NCBI GenBank assembly: GCA_934700375.1
Contig: CAKUXT010000021.1
Coordinates: forward strand, 1-16,032
DNA from: an uncultured Bacilli bacterium
GTDB lineage: Bacteria > Bacillota_I > Bacilli_A > RFN20 > CAG-288
Direction of reading: 5' to 3'
DNA length: 16,032 nt
In this document: positions 1 to 8,322 of the stretch, piece by piece
Layout: the number at the start of each line of letters is the position of its first letter
Numbering within the stretch: position 1 is the stretch's first letter
The notes under the pieces: generated by a model
What the model was told of the DNA's origin: nothing
The model's database searches: none
What the model saw: only the letters and a program-made list of their open reading frames with translations
Translations under genes and position numbers: made by a program

Positions 1-94
1 AAGTCTTTTAACATCCAAATTTATCTAAAACTTGCCCTATCAAGGCAAAACACGGGTATATTCTTGCGATTGCCATACATTTGACACTATCCCC

Positions 95-123
95 TTGTGT
101 TACTTCATTGAAATCATTACAAT
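95..123 (+). promoter_or_regulatory. Possible sigma-A promoter of the small membrane protein gene
   Basis: TTGTGT (95-100) and TACAAT (118-123) are separated by 17 bases. This would place the transcript start near 130, leaving a short leader before the AAAGGAGA ribosome site at 141-148 and the ATG at 157. The -10 is good and the -35 is weak. A perfect TTGACA at 81-86 lies nearby but has no matching -10 at normal spacing. Confidence 0.4.
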
Positions 124-156
124 AATCCTATAAAAAATGGAAAGGAGATTATTATT

Positions 157-501
157 ATGGAAGAAAAGAAAGAATCAAGCAGAGACAAAGCATATGCAAA
201 GAGACTATCTCACCTTAGAAAAGCAGTAACAGTCGTTTTCTATATTCTAGTATTCATTTGTGGCTTCTGTGCAGTCATGCTTCTCATTAATGCCATAAAT
301 AACCATGACGGCAATTACCTCTTCGGGTTGTTCGGTTCCCTCGTATCCGGATTATTGATCTACATCGGATATCTTTTCTCACTGGCAAGAATCGATTACA
401 TCGAAACAACAGAATTCATGCTGATTGCTCTTGAGAAGAAAAACAAAGAAGAAAAAGACAATAAAGACAAAGCCGAAGAAAACGAAATAAAAGCCGAATA
501 A
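157..501 (+). CDS. Small two-helix membrane protein of unknown function
   Basis: A 114-residue protein of no family I recognise. A basic, charged N-terminus (about 1-22) is followed by two hydrophobic segments (about 24-46 and 54-77) with a short polar loop (NNHDG). The C-terminal tail, about 93-114, is almost entirely Lys, Glu, Asp and Asn. By the positive-inside rule both ends are probably cytoplasmic. The start is supported by AAAGGAGA eight bases upstream of the ATG. It stands alone, ends at a terminator, and converges on the large - strand operon, so nothing ties it to sugar use. It has no signal peptidase site, enzyme motif or cysteine pair. It is a real gene on length, ribosome site and composition, but I can assign no function. 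Confidence 0.75.
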   Translation: MEEKKESSRDKAYAKRLSHLRKAVTVVFYILVFICGFCAVMLLINAINNHDGNYLFGLFGSLVSGLLIYIGYLFSLARIDYIETTEFMLIALEKKNKEEKDNKDKAEENEIKAE

Positions 502-521
502 CTCTATGTCAAACTAAAAAC

Positions 522-558
522 AGCGGATTGCCTGAATCAGGTAGTCCGCTATTTTCGT
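522..558. terminator. Bidirectional intrinsic terminator between convergent genes
   Basis: AGCGGA (522-527) pairs with TCCGCT (545-550), and inside it CCTGA pairs with TCAGG around a single central base, giving a long, nearly continuous hairpin. On the + strand it is followed by ATTTTCGTTTGTCGTTTT. On the - strand it is followed by TGTTTTTAGTTT. It therefore fits as the terminator for the 157-501 gene and for the long - strand operon that ends at 567. Confidence 0.8.
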
Positions 559-566
559 TTGTCGTT

Positions 567-1250
567 TTATTCGATGTGGAAAGCTTCCGAATTAGTCGCG
601 TAATAGATATCATCTCTATCAGCAAGCATCTTCAAGAGCTTTTCAAACGTCTCCCAATAATCATTGGATTCAAGCTCGTAACTATGTCCCCAGATGTAGA
701 AGACACTATCCTCTTCCGGCTCTAAGCTGATGAACTTTTCTGCAAGCTTGAAGATATCCTTGTTCATGAAGTGACATGTTCCGGAGAAGAGAGGAAGATT
801 TTTAGGCATATCAAATTTCATCGTCGTTCCACAGAGTCTGCACCACTTCAGGCCACATTCTTTCAAGACCTTCAATGTATTCTCGTCATAGTTTCCATAT
901 GGCAAGGCAAGACCTTTGATCTTCGTATGGAACATTCTTTCAAGATTGTTCACATCCGTTAGGATCTCATTTCTCTGCGTCTCATAATCAAGCTTTGGAA
1001 GATAAGGATGAGTAAGCGTATGCGAAGCAATCTCATGGCCTTTATACAAATCACCGATTTCAGTCTGATTCATACGGAAGACCATGATGTTCTTCTCAAT
1101 CCAGTTGTTGGCTCTTGTCATGATGCCAGAATTGAGGTTGAACGTACATTTCATGCCATATTTATTGAACAGCTCAACAAGTCTCTTATCATATTGAATT
1201 CCGTCATCAAAAGAGAAAGTCAAAGCTTTCTTACAAGAATTGTTATACAT
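567..1250 (-). CDS. Cytosolic polysaccharide-deacetylase-like protein (CE4/NodB fold)
   Basis: A 227-residue protein with NodB/CE4 motifs in order. Motif 1 is TFSFDDG (11-17; catalytic base and metal Asp at 15-16). Motif 2 is ASHTLTHP (75-82; metal His 77 and 81). Motif 3 is ALPYG (115-119). A late GHSYEL (188-193) gives the motif-5 His. CE4 enzymes remove N- or O-acetyl groups from chitin oligomers, peptidoglycan or xylan. The usual Arg of motif 3 (RxPYG or RPPFG) is replaced here. There is no signal peptide or anchor, so it should act inside the cell, perhaps on imported acetylated oligosaccharides (inference). It is the last gene of the operon, five bases after the RpiR gene, with only a weak ribosome site (AAAGAAT), which suggests translational coupling. 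The fold is secure; the substrate is unknown. Confidence 0.88.
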   Translation of the reverse strand: MYNNSCKKALTFSFDDGIQYDKRLVELFNKYGMKCTFNLNSGIMTRANNWIEKNIMVFRMNQTEIGDLYKGHEIASHTLTHPYLPKLDYETQRNEILTDVNNLERMFHTKIKGLALPYGNYDENTLKVLKECGLKWCRLCGTTMKFDMPKNLPLFSGTCHFMNKDIFKLAEKFISLEPEEDSVFYIWGHSYELESNDYWETFEKLLKMLADRDDIYYATNSEAFHIE

Positions 1251-1255
1251 ATTCT

Positions 1256-2116
1256 TTAACGCGTTTTACCTTTGTTAATGATTTCATTCGTCAGCTCATG
1301 AAGTTTCTTGATCTTATCGTAATCCTTGATGCTGCTGGCAGAATAAAGAATATCGATCATATTCGACTGTGCGATGCGGACACCGCTTGAAACACTTCTG
1401 ATAGAATTTCCAATCGATGTCGTCTTCAAAGTGACATCAGCAAGGTTGCTGAGCGTATTGTTGGAATAGCGGGTGATCGCTATGACTTTCGCATCGACTT
1501 TTTTGCAGAGCTTGGCCACTTCGATGATCTCCTCTGTCTCACCGGAATAGGAGATTAAAACAGCGACATCATCCTTTGTCAATGAGGAAGCGCCGAAGAT
1601 CTGCTCGTGGAAAGAGGTGAGAGCCTTGGCATCGATACCGATGCGAAGGAATTTGTATTCGGCATCCATCGCAGCGACGCTGCTGCCGCCGATGCCATAG
1701 AAATGGACCTTATTGGCATGAACAATCCAGTCGACCGCCTTTTGAATCGCATCCGCATCCATGATCTGAAGACTGTTGTTGATTGCAAGAATGTTGTTGG
1801 TGCAGATTTTATGGATGATCGAAGTGAGACTGTCGTCTCTTGTGACCTCTTCATAATCATCCTCGCTTTTCTCGCTCTTTGTGTAATGAGAGACATCCAG
1901 CATAAGATCTTTGATGAAATCCTTGTAACCGGAATAGCCCAAAGACTTGCACATTCTTGTGATCGTTGCAGGACTGGTCGAACAATACTGGGCCAGTTCT
2001 GTAACATTCATCAGACAGAATTTGGATGGATTTGAAAGAATAACATCACAAATTCTTTTTTCCGTATTGGAAAGGGTATCACTGATTTCTTTGATTTTCA
2101 AAAGACAATTTGTCAT
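1256..2116 (-). CDS. RpiR/MurR-family transcriptional regulator (HTH + SIS)
   Basis: A 286-residue regulator of the usual size for this family. The N-terminus has the HTH_6 domain (about 1-78), with the recognition region VTELAQYCSTSPATITRMCK (38-57) followed by the typical LGYSGYKDFI stretch. The C-terminus has a phosphosugar-binding SIS domain (about 115-260), marked by FYGIGGSS (139-146) and ISYSGETEEI (188-197). RpiR-family proteins repress or activate sugar catabolism genes in response to phosphosugars. Its place near the end of the glycan operon suggests that it controls that operon and itself (inference). The start is supported by AGGAA seven bases upstream of the ATG, and 24 bases separate it from the surface glycosidase gene. 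The effector could be a hexose or hexosamine phosphate; the sequence alone does not say which. Confidence 0.93.
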   Translation of the reverse strand: MTNCLLKIKEISDTLSNTEKRICDVILSNPSKFCLMNVTELAQYCSTSPATITRMCKSLGYSGYKDFIKDLMLDVSHYTKSEKSEDDYEEVTRDDSLTSIIHKICTNNILAINNSLQIMDADAIQKAVDWIVHANKVHFYGIGGSSVAAMDAEYKFLRIGIDAKALTSFHEQIFGASSLTKDDVAVLISYSGETEEIIEVAKLCKKVDAKVIAITRYSNNTLSNLADVTLKTTSIGNSIRSVSSGVRIAQSNMIDILYSASSIKDYDKIKKLHELTNEIINKGKTR

Positions 2117-2140
2117 AACATGTTCCTGCCATATATGAAA

Positions 2141-5100
2141 TTATATCATTTTCTTTTCCTTGACAAAATAGAAAATGACAAGTCCGACAGCAAGAAGTCC
2201 AAACGCGGAGAGAAGACTTGCTGTTGTAGCGATATTTCCTCCACATCCCTTCTTTGTCGGCTTTCCTTCACTCGTACCAGGATTTTCAGTTGTGCCAGGG
2301 TTTTCACTGGTACCAGGATTCGGAGTAGGTTTAGGATTGACAGAAGGATGTCTTAACGCATAGAAGAGTTCGACAGTTTCTCTTCTTGTAAGGACTGTAT
2401 CGATTCCCATAGAAGCGACATCTTCACTCTTGATGAAACCTGTAGAATAGAGAGCATTGATTGCCTTGATCTCTTCTTCACTCATCTGTGCCTTCACACT
2501 AGCTTCAATAGGAGCTTCCTTATCTTCTAAGAAAGTATATCCGTTATGCTTCATCGCGCGATAGGCGATAAGATAGGCTTCCTTCTTATTCATATCCGTA
2601 TAGGCTTTGATCTGTGTGCCATCGACAAGCTCAGCGCCTCTTGCGACAGAGAGCTGCTTATAACCCCAGAAGTAGCTGCTGACATCGGAGAAACGTCTTG
2701 TGGAATCAGACTTGATATCAAGTGCATTGACCAAAGATGCGACATAGTCGCCTCTTGTAACAGCATCATCAAGCAAGTAGAGATTCTTGGTGATGGAAGG
2801 CAAATATTCTTTGATCTCATTGACTTTCTCCGCAATGTCTTCATCGACATCGGCATAGACCTTCAAAGAGGTATCATCTTCGCCCTTCTTTGTCATGACA
2901 GCTTCATAGTTCATGGCCTTGTCTTCTGTCTTCATCTCTAAGACAGTGTAGCCATATTTATCAGTTGTGGTTGTAGCTTTTCTGACTCTCTGACCGGAAG
3001 TATTGAGGATATAGATATCGTATTTGTTCTTGTTTCTGAGAGTGACTTTTCCTGTTATCTGTTCAACAAGAATCGGGCCTTCTCCTAAGTCTTCGATTGT
3101 CGTACCATCGCTGGAAAGAGTGAATTCCGTGTTGCGGCACTGACCTGCAGCGGTAATGAGAAGTCTCTTGGCATTGTTGATGGAATTGTCTTCGACAATA
3201 TTTCTCTCCTCATCGATCTTCAGTCCCGCTACTGTGACGACGCTGTAGTCATTATCGACAGCAATTTTGACATCAGACAGAGGAATTGTCTTACCGCTGT
3301 TATAACCGACAGAACTCTGAACGACAGGAGTGTCGATCATGACTCTTGTACCATCATTCTTCCAAAGGATCGTTCCGTCTTCACTGGTGATGAACTGATG
3401 TTCGACAGCTTCGCTTAAAGACGGATCATTGGCTTTGATCTGAGAGCCATCGATGTTGTAATAGGTTCTGTTTCCGTTTTCGTCTTCTTTGTAGAAGTAC
3501 GTTCCGACAGTGGAGACAAGATAGCTTCCTTCCATCGTCGAAGTGGACTGATCTTTTGGATCAAGAGCTGTATTCTCATTGATTCCTTTGTAGTAAGTCT
3601 TCGTGTTCTTGGAGATGGCATTGGAGTAATAGAGAATGGCTGCGCTTGCTGCCGTTCCCATTCTTGTCGGATGATCCAAGAATTCAAAGGCGTTGGAGAT
3701 CATGTTCTGTCTATCCCCGGCAAGTGAAGTATTTGCAAAGGTGAAGGAACAGATCGACCATCTCTGAAGAGAATAGATAGCAGAGGTGAGAATGTTGTAT
3801 TCTGCAGTATGCGTATTCGGTTCTGCTTCATTGGCTTCATTGACAAGATAAGGTTTGCCTGCAATCTTTCCCTTGGTGCTGTACTGGAAGATATTGTCTC
3901 CTAAAGACTCGACCATGGAAGAGATGGTATTGGAGGCTGTACCGACATTGAACTCTGTACCGGTAGAAGGATGAGACATATAGTAATGTCTTGCAACATA
4001 ATCATAGGCGGCATTGATATAGAGATCGTTTTTATCATTGGAAGGAAGGTTTGTCGTACCGGCAACAATCGACTTCAGATTGAGTTCATCGGTATCTTTA
4101 GACCAGTTGTACATCTTGTCGTAGAATCCCTTCTGAAGAGTGTAAAGGAATTCGAAGGTGTCACCGATTCTCTGATTGGTGTAGCCGGCTTTCAGATATG
4201 CCTGATCGATTTCGACTGTTCCGCTTTCGCAGTTTTCCTTGGCCTTAAGACCAGTAAGTGTATAGGAAGGATCTCTCCAAGCCTGTCTGAGCTTGTCATT
4301 TGATCCATATTTGTTGAGAAGGAAGGAATTGAAAAGCTTCTGAAATCTATCCTTATAGGCTTCGGAGACAAATTCATAATTGGTAGAAGAGGTATAGACA
4401 CCATACATATCGCTAAGGTTGTGTTCGTTGGCGACTTCAACAAAAGCCAAAGAAGGATCACTGGCCAATGTTGTACCAGTATAAGTATTCTTTGTCGTCA
4501 ATAAGGTTCTGACCAGATCCTTTGTCGTCTCGACAAGTCTGTCATCGATATAGACTTCGAACTTGAAACCTAATCCGATATCGCCCATCTCTTCAGAGGT
4601 GAATCCACCTAAAGAGTTCAGCGTATTTCCATATCGGCATCCGAGCATGCAATAGTCGATATAGATTCCTTTTTCTTTCAGCTTCGCCCAGAAATACATG
4701 AACTGATCCAGAGCCGTTTCATCGACCTTGCTTGTTCCGCCATAGCTTCCGAAGATGTTCGGATGATAATAGTCTCCGTCATAATCCATGATTCTGACTA
4801 AGTTATAACCATTGGCAGCGACATTATCGACTAAAAGATCGATCTCTTCATGGCTCTTGAAGAAAGCCTCACCGGAGACATTGATTCCCCAGAAATTGAC
4901 CTCCTCGCCTTTGGCGTTGACAAAAGTTTCACCCTTTTCGCTGATGAAACCGTTCGCGTCAATGTTTCTATCCTGAAGATAGGAAACATCCAAAGCAGTT
5001 CCCGCAATCTTGGAATAATCAGGAAGCTCATATGCATACCAAGAAGAAGTATCAGGATTGTATTTGTTTTTCTTCTTCGGCATGATGAGGCCTTTTCCGC

Positions 5101-6472
5101 CGCAGTCAGCAGCAGTAACGGCAACAATCATACAAGCGGCTGTTGTCGAAACGATTTCAGCCTTCAAAGATTTGACTTTCTTCTCCGGATGAGGATTGTT
5201 GAAACCGAACATGTTGAGCTTGATACCAAGACCCATGCTAGAAGCTTCGACATTGCTTCCCTTCCAGATGATCGGGCCGACATCGTTTTCTTCGGCCTTC
5301 CACCAGTTGAAAATATGTCTTCCTTGGATAATCTCGACAGGTTCTTCGCTTCCATCATCATACTGATAGGTGTATTTGGCGACGACCTTGTCATCCCAAG
5401 ACATATTGTGGATCATGTACAAGCCGTCACATGTTCTGTTAAGAGGAATTGCGACGCTTTCCGTAAACAGCTTGCTGTCTGTAATCTGTCTGCTTCTTAA
5501 ACCGATAGCGGTCTTGTTGGTCTTGTTAGGATCGAGGATATTGAAGCGGATAGAGTTGAAAGTCTGTTCTCCGAAAAGATCAAAGCCGGTCAGCTCATTG
5601 TTGCTCCCCTGATTGGTCCAGCCGATACCTTTGCCGCCGGTGAAGGCAGTTGTAGCATACTGAGAGATATCAACATAGTCCATCTTGATCTCATTGTTTT
5701 CGACTTTCTTTGCGAATTCTTCACTTTGAACCATCGTACAACCTAAGTTTTCATCAGGAAGATTGTTCAATGTGATCTTGAAATCATCATAATAAATGCT
5801 AGGAGAGGGGATATTGGTATCATTTGTCATATGAGCGATACCAAAACCTGCGATCTTTGTCAAATCGACAATAGCAGGAGTAGAGCCGCTTCCGCTATCA
5901 TTGACTCTGTTGCCGTTGACGGACAAGGCGGAGAGCGGAATCTGAACAAACTGCCATTCGTTCTGTTTGCGAAGATCGACATACTTGGACAATTCGACAA
6001 CGCATCTGTTGTAGCGCTGATTGACAGGCTTTGACTGGAATTCGCTTCCTCTGTCCTCTAAAAAGTAGACATTGTACCAGGAAGGTGTATCAAGGAGTTT
6101 GACATAGAATTCAAAAGCTGCCTTCTTCTTAAACTCAGTATTGTTTCCGACGCCGTGCTTCATATCAATCGGTTCATCGAAAAGGTAGTAGAATTCCGTG
6201 TTGACCGTCACAGTGGAATCCATAGAGAAGGATGCACTTCCTTCGTATTTCTCATCAGTGACGATCTTTCCGTTTCCAGTGTTCCAGATCAGATTTTCGT
6301 TTCCGTCAACAAAGGAATCATCGAAAATCTGTTTGAACACAGACGCTTCACTGCCATTGATCTGTGCATTTTTTCTGATTGTCTGAAGGTTCTGATCCAG
6401 GTTGCTTCCTTCAAAGAAGAACATGGAGAATGCGAGAGCAAAACCTGATAGCAGCTTTGTTCTTTTTCTCAT
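2141..6472 (-). CDS. Large secreted, cell-surface-anchored clan GH-A glycosidase with SLH-like repeats
   Basis: A 1443-residue secreted enzyme. A basic signal segment (1-20) is followed by two probable beta-sandwich, CBM-like regions (about 45-237 and 260-455). A clan GH-A TIM barrel (about 505-960) follows, beginning with KGEEVNFWGIN and NLVRIMD. The likely acid/base is Glu683 in FVEVANEH; a His-Tyr lies at 829-830; the likely nucleophile is Glu879 in KPYLVNEANE. A beta-rich domain (about 1045-1165) comes next, then SLH-like repeats (about 1235-1375: TRGDYV, FSDVS, LTRRETVELF). The C-terminus has a Pro-Gly-Thr-Ser-Glu linker, KKGCGG (1407-1412), one transmembrane helix (1414-1436) and a basic tail. 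There is no LPXTG. It resembles GH5-type endo-glycanases most, but I cannot fix the family or substrate. It starts three bases after the isomerase-like gene, with GAGAGG upstream. It is the only secreted hydrolase in the window and probably makes the oligosaccharides that the transporter imports. Confidence 0.88.
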   Translation of the reverse strand: MRKRTKLLSGFALAFSMFFFEGSNLDQNLQTIRKNAQINGSEASVFKQIFDDSFVDGNENLIWNTGNGKIVTDEKYEGSASFSMDSTVTVNTEFYYLFDEPIDMKHGVGNNTEFKKKAAFEFYVKLLDTPSWYNVYFLEDRGSEFQSKPVNQRYNRCVVELSKYVDLRKQNEWQFVQIPLSALSVNGNRVNDSGSGSTPAIVDLTKIAGFGIAHMTNDTNIPSPSIYYDDFKITLNNLPDENLGCTMVQSEEFAKKVENNEIKMDYVDISQYATTAFTGGKGIGWTNQGSNNELTGFDLFGEQTFNSIRFNILDPNKTNKTAIGLRSRQITDSKLFTESVAIPLNRTCDGLYMIHNMSWDDKVVAKYTYQYDDGSEEPVEIIQGRHIFNWWKAEENDVGPIIWKGSNVEASSMGLGIKLNMFGFNNPHPEKKVKSLKAEIVSTTAACMIVAVTAADCGGKGLIMPKKKNKYNPDTSSWYAYELPDYSKIAGTALDVSYLQDRNIDANGFISEKGETFVNAKGEEVNFWGINVSGEAFFKSHEEIDLLVDNVAANGYNLVRIMDYDGDYYHPNIFGSYGGTSKVDETALDQFMYFWAKLKEKGIYIDYCMLGCRYGNTLNSLGGFTSEEMGDIGLGFKFEVYIDDRLVETTKDLVRTLLTTKNTYTGTTLASDPSLAFVEVANEHNLSDMYGVYTSSTNYEFVSEAYKDRFQKLFNSFLLNKYGSNDKLRQAWRDPSYTLTGLKAKENCESGTVEIDQAYLKAGYTNQRIGDTFEFLYTLQKGFYDKMYNWSKDTDELNLKSIVAGTTNLPSNDKNDLYINAAYDYVARHYYMSHPSTGTEFNVGTASNTISSMVESLGDNIFQYSTKGKIAGKPYLVNEANEAEPNTHTAEYNILTSAIYSLQRWSICSFTFANTSLAGDRQNMISNAFEFLDHPTRMGTAASAAILYYSNAISKNTKTYYKGINENTALDPKDQSTSTMEGSYLVSTVGTYFYKEDENGNRTYYNIDGSQIKANDPSLSEAVEHQFITSEDGTILWKNDGTRVMIDTPVVQSSVGYNSGKTIPLSDVKIAVDNDYSVVTVAGLKIDEERNIVEDNSINNAKRLLITAAGQCRNTEFTLSSDGTTIEDLGEGPILVEQITGKVTLRNKNKYDIYILNTSGQRVRKATTTTDKYGYTVLEMKTEDKAMNYEAVMTKKGEDDTSLKVYADVDEDIAEKVNEIKEYLPSITKNLYLLDDAVTRGDYVASLVNALDIKSDSTRRFSDVSSYFWGYKQLSVARGAELVDGTQIKAYTDMNKKEAYLIAYRAMKHNGYTFLEDKEAPIEASVKAQMSEEEIKAINALYSTGFIKSEDVASMGIDTVLTRRETVELFYALRHPSVNPKPTPNPGTSENPGTTENPGTSEGKPTKKGCGGNIATTASLLSAFGLLAVGLVIFYFVKEKKMI
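2274..2327. repeat. Three tandem 18-bp units coding the wall-spanning linker
   Basis: Units 2274-2291, 2292-2309 and 2310-2327 share the pattern GTRCCAGGRTT; the third diverges in its second half. On the - strand they encode repeats of the type ENPGTSE/ENPGTTE in the linker before the membrane anchor of the surface glycosidase. Such units often vary in number between strains by slippage. Confidence 0.7.
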
Positions 6473-6475
6473 AAG

Positions 6476-8317
6476 CTAGAGCCTCTCTTTCTTGTTAAAA
6501 GCTTCGATATACTGTTCTTTCTCTTGTAAGAAATCTTCTCTCAATGATGTCTTGTGGATGGTGACAGGCTGTTTGCCCATATTCTCAATGACATAGTGAT
6601 GGATAGTAGAAGGAACACAGACAATATCGAGATAGTTGCAGATAAAGAATCTTTCAGGATGGTCTTTATCATAGATTTTGACCTTTTCGCCGTTGGTGAG
6701 AGTAAGGACGTGGAAATTGCCCTTGGTCTCATCTTCATAAGTTTCAAGGAACTGCTCTGTCTCTAATTTGAAATAGAGAAGAGGAGATTCGCCCAAGGTT
6801 TCATGGATGACTGTATCATCATCGGTGAAATCGGTGGACTGTCTGACTAAGTGTTTGTTGACGAAGTCGGTATCTCTGTACTTCTGAAGGACTTCATCAC
6901 CGCAATAAGAATGAATCGGACGCGGATTGCCGTCGAGATCCTTTCTGAGATAGTCATAAAGCTTATAGGTATAAGAACCGATTGTCAAAGAACCGATTTC
7001 AAGAATGAGCTGGTTTCTTCCAGAGGAGTGGATTGTACCGGCAGGGATGATGACCTGTGTGCCTGCCTTGGATTCGACAGCATTGACATACTTGAGGTAA
7101 TCGACCTTTTCGCCGCTCTTTTCGGATTCTTTCACTTTAGCCATGAATTCATCCGGATCGGCACCTTTCTTGAATCCTAAGAAAGTCTTGGCGCCTTCTG
7201 CGGCCTCGACAATATAGTAGGATTCATCCTGTCTTCCCAATTCGCCGTACATCTTCTTGATGTAGCTGTCATAAGGATGACACTGGATAGACATGTTGCC
7301 ATTGGAATGCCATGTATCATCATAGTTGAAACGGATAGGAAAATAGCCCTTAAAGTAATCGACACAGTCTCTTCCCATGATGTTGATGCCTTTGGCGTGA
7401 ACATAGGTATAGAAAGGAACTTCGACTCTCTTTCCATTAGCAAGAGCGACGATGCTGACTTCGCTAGGAATCATATCGAAAATCCAAGAACAATTCTTCA
7501 TTGTCTTAGGAAGATTTCTTTCTCTCATCATGAAGAATCCGCCCCAAACGCCTTCAAGATAGACCGGTTTGCAGCGGAAAGGCTTATGGGACATTTCTTC
7601 GAAGATGACATCCAAGTCAGCATAAGGAAGCATGACTAAATGTTCTCTGTCATCTGCAAAGATATAGTAATCGAGAATTTTATTCTCGACCAGTTTCTTT
7701 CTGAGGTTCACTTCGCTTTCAAAGTCGACATAATAGTTTCTTCTCATGAGCGCTTTGAAAGGACGGGCTTCTTTGTCGCCGATATTGATATATTCTTTTC
7801 TGTTGCAGCGAAGAGCAGCTTCCTTAGGAGAAATATCCATATAGACTTTGACATCGACAAAAGGAAGGAATTCATCGATCAATGCACCATGACCGATCAA
7901 AACGATCTTTTCCTTCTTCTCTTTCAGGATGGAGAGAACTTCTTCGACTTTGTCCTCTCTCATCAGATTCTTCAATCCATTGGTGAAGAGTCTTCCATAA
8001 AGGAGAGGAGGATCGATCTTCTTATCTTCCGGAAGATAAGAAGCGAGCATCTCTTCGATTTCCTTGCTGTCCTTATATAAATCAGCAGTGCGGATAACAC
8101 GATATCCTAAGAAGAAAGATTCAACCGTCTTAAAGTCACAGGTCGGATAGCCGTCGATAGCAAGAACACTTGCATTCTCTTGATTCAATGCCTTCAATAA
8201 TTCATCCTTGATAGCCGAATTATCGAAAAGAATACGATCAGAAACTTCCTTGTTCACTGAAACTTCATTCACAGCATTCATATCATCGAACGGATAGGGT
8301 TTAAACATGAAACTCAT
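6476..8317 (-). CDS. Class I mannose-6-phosphate isomerase-like protein with N-terminal degenerate kinase-like domain
   Basis: A 613-residue protein, about twice the length of a standard bacterial ManA. Residues about 250-600 carry the isomerase cupin, with all four expected zinc ligands: Gln345 and His347 (SIQCHP), Glu365 (QDESYYIVEA) and His430 (IPAGTIHSSG). An early VWGGFF resembles the WGG of this family. The enzyme interconverts mannose 6-phosphate and fructose 6-phosphate in the cytosol. Residues about 30-235 look like a P-loop nucleoside or uridine kinase domain that has lost its ATP loop: AIDGYPTCDFKT (53-64) lacks the second Gly of Walker A. The later VYMDISPKEAALR (158-170) and MRRNYYVD (191-198) fit that fold. 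The ribosome site AAGGAG lies in the last codons of the upstream glycosidase gene, five bases away. The isomerase call is firm for fold and metal site; the N-terminal role is unknown. Confidence 0.85.
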   Translation of the reverse strand: MSFMFKPYPFDDMNAVNEVSVNKEVSDRILFDNSAIKDELLKALNQENASVLAIDGYPTCDFKTVESFFLGYRVIRTADLYKDSKEIEEMLASYLPEDKKIDPPLLYGRLFTNGLKNLMREDKVEEVLSILKEKKEKIVLIGHGALIDEFLPFVDVKVYMDISPKEAALRCNRKEYINIGDKEARPFKALMRRNYYVDFESEVNLRKKLVENKILDYYIFADDREHLVMLPYADLDVIFEEMSHKPFRCKPVYLEGVWGGFFMMRERNLPKTMKNCSWIFDMIPSEVSIVALANGKRVEVPFYTYVHAKGINIMGRDCVDYFKGYFPIRFNYDDTWHSNGNMSIQCHPYDSYIKKMYGELGRQDESYYIVEAAEGAKTFLGFKKGADPDEFMAKVKESEKSGEKVDYLKYVNAVESKAGTQVIIPAGTIHSSGRNQLILEIGSLTIGSYTYKLYDYLRKDLDGNPRPIHSYCGDEVLQKYRDTDFVNKHLVRQSTDFTDDDTVIHETLGESPLLYFKLETEQFLETYEDETKGNFHVLTLTNGEKVKIYDKDHPERFFICNYLDIVCVPSTIHHYVIENMGKQPVTIHKTSLREDFLQEKEQYIEAFNKKERL

Positions 8318-8322
8318 AATAT

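Noticed and set aside
32..48. Inverted repeat TTGCC-N7-GGCAA near the left edge
   Set aside because: The stem is only five pairs and no gene end is visible beside it on either strand, so it cannot be supported as a terminator.
81..113. TTGACA (81-86) and TTGAAA (108-113) as -35 boxes for the small membrane protein gene
   Set aside because: TTGACA has no TATAAT-like hexamer 16-18 bases downstream. TTGAAA pairs only with TATAAA at 129-134 at 15-base spacing, which would put the start on the ribosome site.
4850..5500. 216-codon open frame on the + strand inside the surface glycosidase gene
   Set aside because: It is antisense to a well-supported enzyme, has no ribosome site or recognisable domain, and its composition follows the opposite strand's codons.
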